Source of the DNA: Anaerolineaceae bacterium UBA5365
GTDB taxonomy: Bacteria > Chloroflexota > Anaerolineae > Anaerolineales > Anaerolineaceae
DNA: 5,258 bases
Reading direction: 5' to 3'
NCBI GenBank assembly: GCA_002407905.1
Contig: DHPL01000036.1
Coordinates: forward strand, 86,500 to 91,757
Shown here: positions 1 through 5,258 of the stretch, one piece after another
How positions within the stretch are numbered: the first letter of the stretch is position 1
How the letters are laid out: each line of letters starts with the position of its first letter
Program-made: the position numbers and the translations under genes
Notes under the pieces: model-generated
What the model saw: only the letters and a program-made list of their open reading frames with translations
Told to the model about the DNA's origin: nothing
Databases searched by the model: none

Positions 1-990
1 GTAGATGGCGACGTTTACTTCCGTGTGGACCGCGATGCCGATTACGGCAAACTTTCCGGCCGCAAGCTGGAGGGTATGGAAGCTGGTGCGCGCATCCAGG
101 TGGACGAGCGCAAGGAACACCCCATGGATTTTGCCCTCTGGAAAGCCGCCAAACCCGGCGAACCAGCCTGGGAGAGCCCCTGGGGCATGGGCCGGCCTGG
201 CTGGCACATCGAGTGCTCCGCAATGAACCTGCATCATCTGGGCGAGCAGATTGATATTCACGGCGGCGGGAATGACCTCATCTTCCCCCATCATGAGAAC
301 GAGATCGCCCAAACTGAAGCCATCACCGGCAAACCCTTTGCCCGCTATTGGATGCATAACGGCATGCTGACGCTCAAGAACGAAAAGATGAGCAAGAGCC
401 TGGGCAACATGGTGACGATCAGGGAATTTTTAGGTGAGCACCCTGCGGATGTGATGCGCCTGATGGTCATCCAGAGCGCTTACCGCAACCCCCTGGTCTA
501 CTCCGAGGATACCCTCGGTTCGGCCGAACAGGTGCTCAGGCGCCTGTTGAGCGCCAAAAAACCAGCCCAAAGCGGAGCTTCCGGCTTGCAGGCCCAGGCT
601 GCTCTGGCCCTCAACGAGAGTGCGCAAAAAGCACGCGAATCCTTCAAGGCCGCCATGGATGACGACTTTAATACCGCCGGCGCGCTGGCAGCAGTTTTCG
701 AATTGGTCAAGGCCATCAACAGCGCGCGCGCCGACGGTGCCAGCGCTGCCAACCTGGAAGAGCCCCAGGCTGTGTTCGCTGAATTGACCGGTGTATTGGG
801 TTTGCAGCTTTTGGAAAGCCAGCGCAGCCAATCGGACGCGGAGCCCTTTATTGACCTGCTTTTGGAATTGCGCCAGGACGTGCGCGCTGAAAAGAACTGG
901 GCAATGTCCGATAAGATTCGTGACGGACTCAAAGCCCTGGGCGTATTGGTCAAAGACGGCAAAGACGGCAGCAGCTGGGATTGGGAGTAA
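1..990 (+). CDS. cysS: Cysteinyl-tRNA synthetase, 5'-truncated by window edge
   Basis: This class I synthetase attaches cysteine to tRNA-Cys in the cytoplasm. The reading frame is open from base 1, so the N-terminus is lost. About 130 residues are missing, judged from remembered E. coli CysRS, including the first zinc Cys and the HIGH motif. The visible 329 residues carry GWHIECSAM with a zinc-ligand Cys (codon 214-216), then [10 protein letters not shown] supplying the His (289-291) and Glu (301-303) zinc ligands. The KMSKS signature that binds ATP follows at 385-399. The C-terminal helical DALR-type region includes [10 protein letters not shown], and the protein ends in ...SSWDWE before TAA. 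All family residues visible in this part are intact, so it looks functional. The gene lies 3 nt before an rRNA methyltransferase gene, which fits an operon. The only uncertainty is what lies upstream of the window. Confidence 0.97.
   Translation, partial: VDGDVYFRVDRDADYGKLSGRKLEGMEAGARIQVDERKEHPMDFALWKAAKPGEPAWESPWGMGRPGWHIECSAMNLHHLGEQIDIHGGGNDLIFPHHENEIAQTEAITGKPFARYWMHNGMLTLKNEKMSKSLGNMVTIREFLGEHPADVMRLMVIQSAYRNPLVYSEDTLGSAEQVLRRLLSAKKPAQSGASGLQAQAALALNESAQKARESFKAAMDDDFNTAGALAAVFELVKAINSARADGASAANLEEPQAVFAELTGVLGLQLLESQRSQSDAEPFIDLLLELRQDVRAEKNWAMSDKIRDGLKALGVLVKDGKDGSSWDWE
983..987 (+). promoter_or_regulatory. Shine-Dalgarno GGGAG supporting the TTG start of rlmB
   Basis: GGGAG lies inside the last codons of cysS, six bases before the TTG at 994. 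Its position supports TTG as the true start codon, and no in-frame ATG upstream competes with it. Because the ribosome site overlaps the cysS end, translation of the two genes is probably coupled. Confidence 0.6.
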
Positions 991-993
991 AGC

Positions 994-1731
994 TTGAAAG
1001 AGTGGATCAGCGGGCGCAACCCGGTTTATGAAGCGCTGCGTGCCAAACGCCGGCAGGTATTTAGGTTGGTGATCGCCAAGGGTGTCAAGGTGGAAGGGCA
1101 GCTGGCCAGTTTGCTCAGCCTGGCCCGGGACCGCCGCATCCGCGTGGAAGAAGCACCCCGCCCAACCCTGGATGCGATCTCCGCGAATAACCAGGGCGTG
1201 GCTCTGGAAGTTTCCGAATACCCTTACGCTGCCTTGGAAGACCTGATCTCCCGGGCGAAAACTGCCCCGGATGCGCCCTTTTTCCTGCTGCTGGACCTCA
1301 TTCAGGACCCCCAGAATTTAGGCACGCTTTTGCGCACTGCCGAGATCATGGGTGTGCACGGGGTGATCATCCCATCTTCCCAATCCGCCCAGGTGAACCC
1401 CACGGTGGTACATGCCAGCAGCGGCGCCACAGAGCACTTGCTGATCTGCCAATACAACCTGGCCCAGGCCATCGACCGCTTGAAAGCCGAGACGGATACC
1501 TGGGTCTACGGCCTGGATGAAGACCAGCGTTCGCGGTTGCCCAGCCAATTGCGCCTTGAGGGCGGCGTTGCCCTGGTGGTGGGCAGCGAGGGCAGCGGTC
1601 TGCGCGAGCTGGTGCGCAAGAAGTGCGACGAACTCATGCGCCTGCCCCAATATGGCAAAATCGGGTCGTTGAATGCCGCTGTGGCGGGATCCATCGCGCT
1701 TTACCTCGCCCGCGAGGCCCGCCAGCGCTAG
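994..1731 (+). CDS. rlmB: SpoU/TrmH-family 23S rRNA 2'-O-methyltransferase, RlmB-like
   Basis: Predicted SAM-dependent 2'-O-ribose methyltransferase of 245 aa, close to the usual RlmB length. RlmB methylates G2251 in the peptidyl-transferase loop of 23S rRNA. The N-terminal substrate-binding domain (about residues 4-75) opens with ISGRNPVYEAL, typical for RlmB. The SPOUT catalytic domain follows with its three motifs. Motif 1 is QDPQNLGTLLRTAE (N108, R114). Motif 2 is VVGSEGSGL (195-203, E199). Motif 3 is LPQYGKIGSLNAAVAGSIAL (217-236, S225 and N227), which forms part of the trefoil knot and SAM pocket. It starts at TTG, which places ISGRN at the expected distance from the N-terminus. It follows cysS after 3 nt. 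The exact substrate is inferred: related SpoU enzymes act on tRNA Gm18 or other 23S sites, but the N-terminal domain favours RlmB. Confidence 0.9.
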   Translation: MKEWISGRNPVYEALRAKRRQVFRLVIAKGVKVEGQLASLLSLARDRRIRVEEAPRPTLDAISANNQGVALEVSEYPYAALEDLISRAKTAPDAPFFLLLDLIQDPQNLGTLLRTAEIMGVHGVIIPSSQSAQVNPTVVHASSGATEHLLICQYNLAQAIDRLKAETDTWVYGLDEDQRSRLPSQLRLEGGVALVVGSEGSGLRELVRKKCDELMRLPQYGKIGSLNAAVAGSIALYLAREARQR

Positions 1732-1836
1732 GGCCGCACTAGAAATCCCCACATAAGCTATATCGATCCCTTTTGCTGCTGCTCCTGGTGTTTAGGCTTT
1801 ACAGTTTAGATGCATTGGAGCGTTTGCAACGGTCTG

Positions 1837-1948
1837 GGTTTTGTGTTGCCACAGGGGATTACTATTTCCCCGCAACGAGGGAAATCTATCGGTTTTGTGG
1901 TTTTGTGGTCAAAACAGGGATGCACAAAACCAGGTTACGCACAAAACT
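1837..1948. repeat. Cluster of five GGTTTTGTG-type nonamers, direct and inverted
   Basis: GGTTTTGTG occurs at 1837-1845, 1891-1899 and 1899-1907; the last two share one base and make an 8-bp tandem. The inverse CACAAAACC is at 1923-1931, and a variant CACAAAACT is at 1940-1948. On one strand the pair at 1891-1907 can fold onto the inverse pair. 1899-1907 would pair with 1923-1931 and 1891-1898 with 1941-1948 (one G-U), leaving an 8-nt bulge and a loop of about 15 nt. The structure lies between converging genes. It could be an unusual bidirectional terminator, a protein-binding site, or the remnant of a small mobile repeat. The sequence alone does not decide. Confidence 0.6.
1864..1885. terminator. 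Weak hairpin ATTTCCC/GGGAAAT between convergent genes
   Basis: ATTTCCC at 1864-1870 pairs perfectly with GGGAAAT at 1879-1885 around an 8-nt loop. It lies about 130 nt past rlmB and about 70 nt past the opposing DUF456-like gene, a position where either transcript could end. The stem is short and AT-rich at its base, and no clean T-run follows on either strand. It is therefore only a possible terminator. Confidence 0.25.
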
Positions 1949-1954
1949 GGCTTC

Positions 1955-2482
1955 CTAGATCAGGCTGGCCAGCAGCAGCCACGAGATCAGCATTACGAAG
2001 CCGATGCCAAAGCGCACCAGGGCAGCGTTTCCGAAGCCGATGCCCAATTGTTTGGTTGCCTCCCAGGCTTTGGCCTTATCTTTCTCCGTTCGCAGGTACT
2101 GGATGAGGAAGATAGTGGCGAAGGCTAGCGCCAGCCCACCCAAGGGGGTAAAAATAATGCCGCCGATCATTACCTCAATAACGATGAGCGCTGTGGCCCA
2201 CCAGGGCAGGCCGCTGCTTTTCGTCTTCCCCGCCATGAGCACGTTATCGATCAACGAGCCGCCGATCATCAGCAAAGTATTCAAAACAAAAACCGCGAGG
2301 CTGATCCCAAATGCCCAGGGGCCGGCACTCTGATTAAAGCCCACAACCAGCATCCAAACCAGCTGGCCCACCCACATCACCACCAAACCCGGGAAGAAGA
2401 TGAGCAATAGCCCAAACCATCCGCCCAGATTGACAAAGAGGACGATGATAAAAAGCGCGAGCCGCAACCAGGCAGGGCTCAT
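1955..2482 (-). CDS. DUF456-like integral membrane protein
   Basis: A 175-aa very hydrophobic protein with no known biochemical role. It has about four to six membrane segments: roughly residues 8-30, 34-48, 57-77, 95-127 (probably two) and 153-174. A short charged stretch, [15 protein letters not shown], sits at 131-145. [11 protein letters not shown] near the first helices, SLIDN then GKTKSSG before the middle helices, and a Gly-rich [11 protein letters not shown] helix resemble the DUF456 family layout, which I recognise by pattern only. The frame stays open upstream to 2725, but that part is only the shadow of serS. The ATG at 2482 overlaps the serS stop in an ATGA and the membrane segment begins at once, so this start is preferred. 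No good Shine-Dalgarno precedes it, so it probably relies on ribosomes finishing serS. Confidence 0.8.
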   Translation of the reverse strand: MSPAWLRLALFIIVLFVNLGGWFGLLLIFFPGLVVMWVGQLVWMLVVGFNQSAGPWAFGISLAVFVLNTLLMIGGSLIDNVLMAGKTKSSGLPWWATALIVIEVMIGGIIFTPLGGLALAFATIFLIQYLRTEKDKAKAWEATKQLGIGFGNAALVRFGIGFVMLISWLLLASLI

Positions 2483-3756
2483 TCTGGCTTTCGAATCACG
2501 TCGATGCCGCCCATATAGGGCTTGAGCACCTCGGGCACCACGATGCTGCCATCGGCCTGCTGGTATTGTTCCATCACCGCGATCATCGTGCGCGGCAGGC
2601 CCAGACCGCTGCCATTCAGGGTGTGCACAAAGCGGGCAGGGCCGCCATCTGCCGGGCGGTACTTCACGTTGGCGCGGCGGGCCTGATAATCGCCCACCTT
2701 GGAGCAGGAGGAAACCTCCAGCCACTCACCGCAGCCGGGCGCCCAAACTTCCACGTCGAAGGTCTTGTGCATCTTCTCGCCCAGGTCACCGGTGGATTGC
2801 ATCAGGGTGCGGTAGGTCAGGCCCAGTTGGCGGCAGGTTTCAGCTGCGTCGTGAACCATTTTTTCCAGTTCAGCATCGCTGTCCTCGGGCTTGCAGTAGG
2901 TGTACATTTCCACTTTATCGAATTGGTGCCCGCGTTTCATGCCGCGCACATCCCGTCCCGCGCTCATTTTTTCGCGCCTGAAACAGGCCGAATAAGAAGT
3001 CAGGTGGACGGGCAAGGCGCTTTCTTCAAAGACCTCACCCATCATGATGCCGGTCAGGGGCACCTCAGCGGTGGGCACCCACCAGTAGTCTTCCTGCCAG
3101 TCGTGGTAGAGATTATCGGCAAATTTGGGCAGCTCGCCCGCGGCAAACAGCACTTCTTCCTTGACCATCCAGGGCGTGTAGTACTCGGTGTATCCCTGGC
3201 GCAGGTGCAAGTCCACCATCCAGAAGATCAGGGCACGCTGCAGCCGCGCGCCGGCGCCTTTAAGCACGTAAAAGCGGCTGCCGGAAAGTTTGACCCCAGC
3301 CTCAAAATCCAAGATGCCCAGTTCGGGCCCCAGGTCCCAATGCGGTTTGGGTTCAAAATCGTAAACGGGTTTTTCGCCAAAGGTTTGCTGGACAACGTTA
3401 TCTTTATCGTCCATCCCTATCGGCACGTCCTGATCGGGGATGTTGGGCACGCGCATCAGCAGGTCGTTCAGGGAGGCTTCAACGGTTTTAAGCCGGGCGT
3501 CTTCCTCTGCGATCACATCGCCCAGGAGGCGCGTGGCCTCGATGCGTGCCTGGCGTTCCGCGGCGTCCTTCATTCTGCCGATCTCTTTTGAGGCGGCATT
3601 GCGTTCCTGTTTCTTGCTTTCAACGTCCAGAATGAGGGAGCGGCGCTCCTCATCCAGGCGGATGATTTCGTCCACAACGCTGGTATCCATGTGGCGCCTT
3701 TCAAGCCCATCGCGCAGGATATCGGGGTTTTCACGGATAAATTTCAGGTCGAGCAT
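2479..3756 (-). CDS. serS: Seryl-tRNA synthetase
   Basis: Class II synthetase that charges tRNA-Ser with serine, and also tRNA-Sec where present. It acts as a cytoplasmic dimer. Its 425 aa match the usual bacterial length. Residues 1-105 form the N-terminal tRNA-binding arm, with a charged long coiled coil at about 30-100 and the conserved VPNIP at 103-107. The catalytic core has PTAEVPLT (228-235) in the serine site. Motif 2 spans 259-284, starting [11 protein letters not shown] and ending [18 protein letters not shown] (351-361) follows, and motif 3 is [16 protein letters not shown] (381-396) with its Arg at 389. The protein ends near [11 protein letters not shown], as is typical. Motif 2 has EKM where many bacterial SerRS have EAG, but the Arg residues that bind ATP are present. 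It starts at ATG with GAGGTG five bases upstream. It is the first gene of a two-gene unit with the DUF456-like protein. Confidence 0.97.
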   Translation of the reverse strand: MLDLKFIRENPDILRDGLERRHMDTSVVDEIIRLDEERRSLILDVESKKQERNAASKEIGRMKDAAERQARIEATRLLGDVIAEEDARLKTVEASLNDLLMRVPNIPDQDVPIGMDDKDNVVQQTFGEKPVYDFEPKPHWDLGPELGILDFEAGVKLSGSRFYVLKGAGARLQRALIFWMVDLHLRQGYTEYYTPWMVKEEVLFAAGELPKFADNLYHDWQEDYWWVPTAEVPLTGIMMGEVFEESALPVHLTSYSACFRREKMSAGRDVRGMKRGHQFDKVEMYTYCKPEDSDAELEKMVHDAAETCRQLGLTYRTLMQSTGDLGEKMHKTFDVEVWAPGCGEWLEVSSCSKVGDYQARRANVKYRPADGGPARFVHTLNGSGLGLPRTMIAVMEQYQQADGSIVVPEVLKPYMGGIDVIRKPE

Positions 3757-3761
3757 GGCGG

Positions 3762-3767
3762 CACCTC
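3762..3767 (-). promoter_or_regulatory. Shine-Dalgarno GAGGTG of serS
   Basis: On the minus strand GAGGTG lies five bases before the serS ATG at 3756, which confirms that start. Confidence 0.8.
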
Positions 3768-3782
3768 AGCTTGTTTTTCTTT

Positions 3783-3788
3783 ATTCTA
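3783..3788 (-). promoter_or_regulatory. Candidate -10 box TAGAAT for serS
   Basis: Minus-strand TAGAAT differs from TATAAT at one base. It would place the transcript start near 3776, leaving a leader of about 20 nt that just holds the Shine-Dalgarno. No convincing -35 hexamer is present at 16-18 nt, so the call is tentative. No T-box leader fits in this short gap. Confidence 0.3.
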
Positions 3789-3819
3789 CCCCTCAAATCT
3801 GTCCGCACTTACTTGCGTT

Positions 3820-3825
3820 TATAAT
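3820..3825 (+). promoter_or_regulatory. Perfect TATAAT -10 box just before the CAP-LysM gene
   Basis: TATAAT ends six bases before the GTG at 3832. With the usual 6-7 nt distance from -10 to the start site, transcription would begin at or next to the GTG, giving a leaderless mRNA. This agrees with the absence of any Shine-Dalgarno before that start. The -35 region (around 3797-3803) is not consensus. Confidence 0.55.
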
Positions 3826-3831
3826 TGCGGC

Positions 3832-4812
3832 GTGCTCTGCAAAAAGGCTCTTCACCTCCTGCTGGTCTGCGCCTGCCTGTGCTTGTGCCTGGCGATTTCT
3901 GCGCCTGTGCGTGCACAGGGCGGCGACGCCTACGCCCTGATTGATGAGGTCAATGCCTTGCGTGCCTCGGAAGGGCTGGCTGCCTACAGTGTGGATGCCG
4001 GCCTGATGTCCGGCGCGCAGGCCCACGCGGATTACATGGCCAGCCTGGGCACCTGGACGCACGAACGCGCCGATGGAAGTAGCGCTTCCAGCCTGGGCAT
4101 CGCGGAGAATGTGGCAATGGGTATGCAGCTCTCGCCTAACTACGCGGTGTATGTGCTTTGGACGGATTCCCTGCACTGGCCCACGATGCTGGGGCACAGC
4201 GCCGGGTCAGTTGGCGCAGGCGTTGCCAGCGATGGCAGCAATATCTACTACGTCCTGAATGTTCTGCCTGCAGGGCAGGCCATCCAGGCCCGGGTGGCAG
4301 ACCCGGCAGCCGCGGAGCAAAACGTCCAGGCGGCGGCGCTCTTGCAGCAGGCGACGCCTGAACCGGTCTTCTTGGGCATTCTAACATCCACGCCCAACCC
4401 GGATGGCTCGATCATTCACGTTGTACAATCCGGAGAGAGCTTATGGGGCATTGCCGATGCATACGGGATGAGCATGAGCGAGATCATGGTCAACTCCGGC
4501 AACAGCCCGGCCGCAGAACAGGTTTTTATTGGCGACCGCCTGGTGATCCGTCGCGCATTTACACCTACACCAACCGATAACAGCACTCCAACGCCCACCC
4601 CGATCACGCCGCAGCCCACCGTTTTTCGGCCAACCCGCACACCCGTCCCCACCGCGACGCCCATGCCTACACCCACGCCTACCCTGCCGCCACCGCCCTT
4701 GCACGTGGCTTTCCGCAGCAGTCAGCAGGTTGGCCTGACCATGGCGGGAATCAGCGCAGCCGGTCTGATTTTGGTGCTCTACTTCCTGTTTATACGCAAG
4801 CCCAAGGAATAA
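3832..4812 (+). CDS. Secreted CAP (SCP/PR-1) and LysM domain protein with C-terminal membrane anchor
   Basis: A predicted 326-aa exported protein. Residues 1-28 are a signal peptide: KK, then a Leu/Cys-rich core, with a cleavage site after VRA (28). A CAP/SCP domain spans about 34-145, with LIDEVNALRASEGL, His65 in AHADYMA, His77, the EN pair 92-93, and W110xxSxH115 before YYVLNV. A spacer of about 50 residues rich in Ala and Gln leads to a LysM domain (about 195-240, HVVQSGESLWGIADAYGMS then IGDRLVI). LysM binds N-acetylglucosamine polymers such as peptidoglycan. A Thr/Pro linker (243-291) and one TM helix (about 301-320) with the basic tail RKPKE follow. It is probably tethered outside the membrane and held near the wall or glycan. 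The activity of bacterial CAP domains is mostly unknown. The frame extends upstream to 3691, but that part is antisense to serS. GTG 3832 gives a sound signal peptide. It is transcribed divergently from serS. Confidence 0.9.
   Translation: MLCKKALHLLLVCACLCLCLAISAPVRAQGGDAYALIDEVNALRASEGLAAYSVDAGLMSGAQAHADYMASLGTWTHERADGSSASSLGIAENVAMGMQLSPNYAVYVLWTDSLHWPTMLGHSAGSVGAGVASDGSNIYYVLNVLPAGQAIQARVADPAAAEQNVQAAALLQQATPEPVFLGILTSTPNPDGSIIHVVQSGESLWGIADAYGMSMSEIMVNSGNSPAAEQVFIGDRLVIRRAFTPTPTDNSTPTPTPITPQPTVFRPTRTPVPTATPMPTPTPTLPPPPLHVAFRSSQQVGLTMAGISAAGLILVLYFLFIRKPKE
4558..4704 (+). repeat. Low-complexity Thr/Pro codon repeat (linker) inside the CAP-LysM gene
   Basis: This stretch codes for a linker of recurring Thr-Pro pairs, with ACA/ACG/ACC and CCT/CCC/CCA codons mixed rather than uniform. 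The codon mixing suggests selection for an extended, possibly glycosylated stalk rather than recent slippage. It joins the LysM domain to the membrane helix. Confidence 0.75.
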
Positions 4813-4879
4813 TTTTTCAAGAGTACTTGCCAATCACATTTGCCTACATATCCCGAGGGAAACGGATGCTAGCCTTTTA

Positions 4880-4888
4880 TGGTATAAA
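4880..4888 (+). promoter_or_regulatory. Candidate extended -10 promoter TGGTATAAA for the B12-like gene
   Basis: TGG followed by TATAAA fits the extended -10 pattern TGnTATAAT, with one mismatch in the hexamer. Such promoters can work without a good -35, and none is visible. Transcription would begin near 4895, giving a leader of about 115 nt before the ATG at 5011. Confidence 0.45.
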
Positions 4889-4895
4889 AACTTAG

Positions 4896-4978
4896 GCCCT
4901 CACCCGGGTGTAAGGGCAGTTCGTTCCCAAATCGCGGATCTTTACCTTTTGAGCACATCGAACCAAACCGCTATTTGT
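4896..4978 (+). promoter_or_regulatory. Potentially structured 5' leader with two hairpins
   Basis: Hairpin 1: GCCCT (4896-4900) pairs with AGGGC (4913-4917), enclosing the palindrome CACCCGGGTG (4901-4910). Hairpin 2: CAAATCGCGG (4929-4938) pairs with CCGCTATTTG (4969-4978), nine of ten positions, with a 30-nt loop. Both lie between the promoter candidate and the Shine-Dalgarno. I recognise no known riboswitch consensus here. Hairpin 1 could instead be a weak terminator of the upstream gene, but no T-run follows it. Confidence 0.35.
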
Positions 4979-4999
4979 TCCAGGTCATAAAAGAATATC

Positions 5000-5007
5000 A
5001 AGGAGGT
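5000..5007 (+). promoter_or_regulatory. Strong Shine-Dalgarno AAGGAGGT of the B12-like gene
   Basis: A full AAGGAGGT sits just before the ATG at 5011, with four bases between GGAGG and the start codon. It is the strongest ribosome site in the window, which points to a well-translated gene. Confidence 0.85.
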
Positions 5008-5010
5008 CTC

Positions 5011-5258
5011 ATGAAAACCGTTGTCGCAGGAGCGCTTGGCGAATGCGTGCATGTTGCCGGAATCTACAATTTTTTACGGCTTGCCGAACAGGCCGGTTGG
5101 CGCACGGTATTCCTGGGGCCGGCTGTTTCGCCCGAGCGCTTCATTCAGGCCCTGATCGATGAGAAGGCCGATCTGGCCGGGGTTTCCTACCGCCTTACGC
5201 CTGAAACGGGGGAACTGCTTCTGGGCGATTTTGCTGAACAAGCCGATGACCTGCGGGC
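5011..5258 (+). CDS. B12-binding-domain-like protein, 3'-truncated by window edge
   Basis: Only the first 82 residues are visible. They follow the Rossmann-like pattern of cobalamin-binding domains: a beta strand (TVVAGAL), a motif loop, a helix (IYNFLRLAEQAGW), a strand ending FLGPAVSPERFIQAL, and ADLAGVSYRLTPETG. In this family DxHxxG supplies the His that coordinates cobalt from below. Here the matching segment is C12-V-H14-V-A-G17, so the His and Gly are kept but Asp is replaced by Cys. It may still bind a corrinoid, or may be a relative that has lost or changed the cofactor. The protein starts at an ATG with an excellent Shine-Dalgarno. Partner domains or genes (mutase, methyltransferase, radical SAM) would lie beyond the window, so no reaction is assigned. 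Confidence 0.75.
   Translation, partial: MKTVVAGALGECVHVAGIYNFLRLAEQAGWRTVFLGPAVSPERFIQALIDEKADLAGVSYRLTPETGELLLGDFAEQADDLR

Larger units (their letters stand above)
1732..1954. other. Convergent intergenic region without a credible gene
   Basis: This gap separates the 3' ends of rlmB (plus) and the DUF456-like gene (minus). A 61-codon plus-strand frame from the TTG at 1773 runs through it, but it has no Shine-Dalgarno, no recognisable domain and overlaps the end of the opposing gene, so I do not call it. No tRNA-like cloverleaf is visible. The contents I can point to are a 7-bp hairpin at 1864-1885 and the GGTTTTGTG nonamer cluster. I do not see a textbook terminator (GC stem plus T-run) for either operon. 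Confidence 0.6.

Noticed and set aside
1716..1735. GGCCC/GGGCC stem across the rlmB stop codon as a terminator
   Set aside because: Five base pairs with a 10-nt loop and no T-run after it; likely chance in GC-rich DNA.
1798..1826. lac-like TTTACA promoter in the convergent gap
   Set aside because: A TTTACA -35 is present but no -10 sits at 16-18 nt, and no gene lies downstream on that strand.
1837..1948. Nonamer cluster as a CRISPR array or replication origin
   Set aside because: Units are only 9 bp with irregular spacing and mixed orientation, and they do not match the DnaA box TTATCCACA.
1773..1958. 61-codon plus-strand frame in the convergent gap
   Set aside because: TTG start without Shine-Dalgarno, no domain, part of it reads through the nonamer repeats, and it overlaps the end of the opposing gene.
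2483..2725. N-terminal extension of the DUF456-like frame
   Set aside because: Lies fully inside serS in another frame and is Arg/Gly/Pro-rich like a shadow; the ATGA start at 2482 begins the membrane protein properly.
2566..3591. Long 341-codon plus-strand frame opposite serS
   Set aside because: His/Gly/Ala-rich antisense shadow of a clearly conserved gene with no domain of its own.
3691..3831. Upstream ATG extension of the CAP-LysM gene
   Set aside because: Antisense to the serS start and would bury the signal peptide 47 residues from the N-terminus.
3757..3831. T-box leader for serS
   Set aside because: The gap to the divergent gene is only 75 nt and lacks the T-box AGGGTGG-type sequence and terminator.
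4813..5010. Cobalamin or SAM riboswitch before the B12-like gene
   Set aside because: I see no B12-box (GCCACTG-type) or SAM-I core sequence, and the hairpin layout does not match either class.

Overview
The window looks like a housekeeping stretch of a GC-rich bacterial chromosome. The best guess is a Chloroflexota, Anaerolineae-like organism. That guess rests on protein style: a surface protein with a long Thr-Pro linker of the 'TPTPTP' kind, a SerRS with an [12 protein letters not shown] motif 2, and an unusual cobalamin-type binding domain. It is an inference, not a proof.

Layout. (1) 1-1731, plus strand: the 3' part of cysS (cysteinyl-tRNA synthetase) is followed after 3 nt by a TTG-started SpoU-family rRNA 2'-O-methyltransferase (RlmB-like). 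They are very likely one transcription unit. (2) 1732-1954: a convergent intergenic gap with no credible gene. It holds a small hairpin and a cluster of five GGTTTTGTG-type nonamers in both orientations, which can fold into a long imperfect stem. (3) 3756-1955, minus strand: serS (seryl-tRNA synthetase), then a small DUF456-like membrane protein whose ATG overlaps the serS stop in an ATGA junction. (4) 3757-3831: a 75-nt divergent promoter region. It carries a perfect TATAAT 6 nt before the GTG of the next gene, which suggests a leaderless mRNA. (5) 3832-4812, plus strand: a secreted, membrane-anchored protein with the order signal peptide, CAP/SCP domain, LysM domain, Thr/Pro linker, C-terminal TM helix. 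(6) 4813-5010: a 198-nt gap with an extended -10 promoter candidate and two potential leader hairpins. (7) 5011 to the window end: the start of a gene for a B12-binding-domain-like protein, with a strong Shine-Dalgarno.

How the parts relate. Two aminoacyl-tRNA synthetases and an rRNA methyltransferase make this a translation-related neighbourhood. The CAP-LysM protein probably acts at the cell wall or cell surface, and the last gene belongs to a B12-type fold family whose reaction partner lies outside the window. I see no mobile element, CRISPR array, tRNA or rRNA gene. The most unusual items are the nonamer cluster, the probable leaderless surface-protein gene, and the B12-like domain in which Cys stands where the cofactor motif usually has Asp, behind a potentially structured leader. 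None of these is by itself a demonstrated new system.
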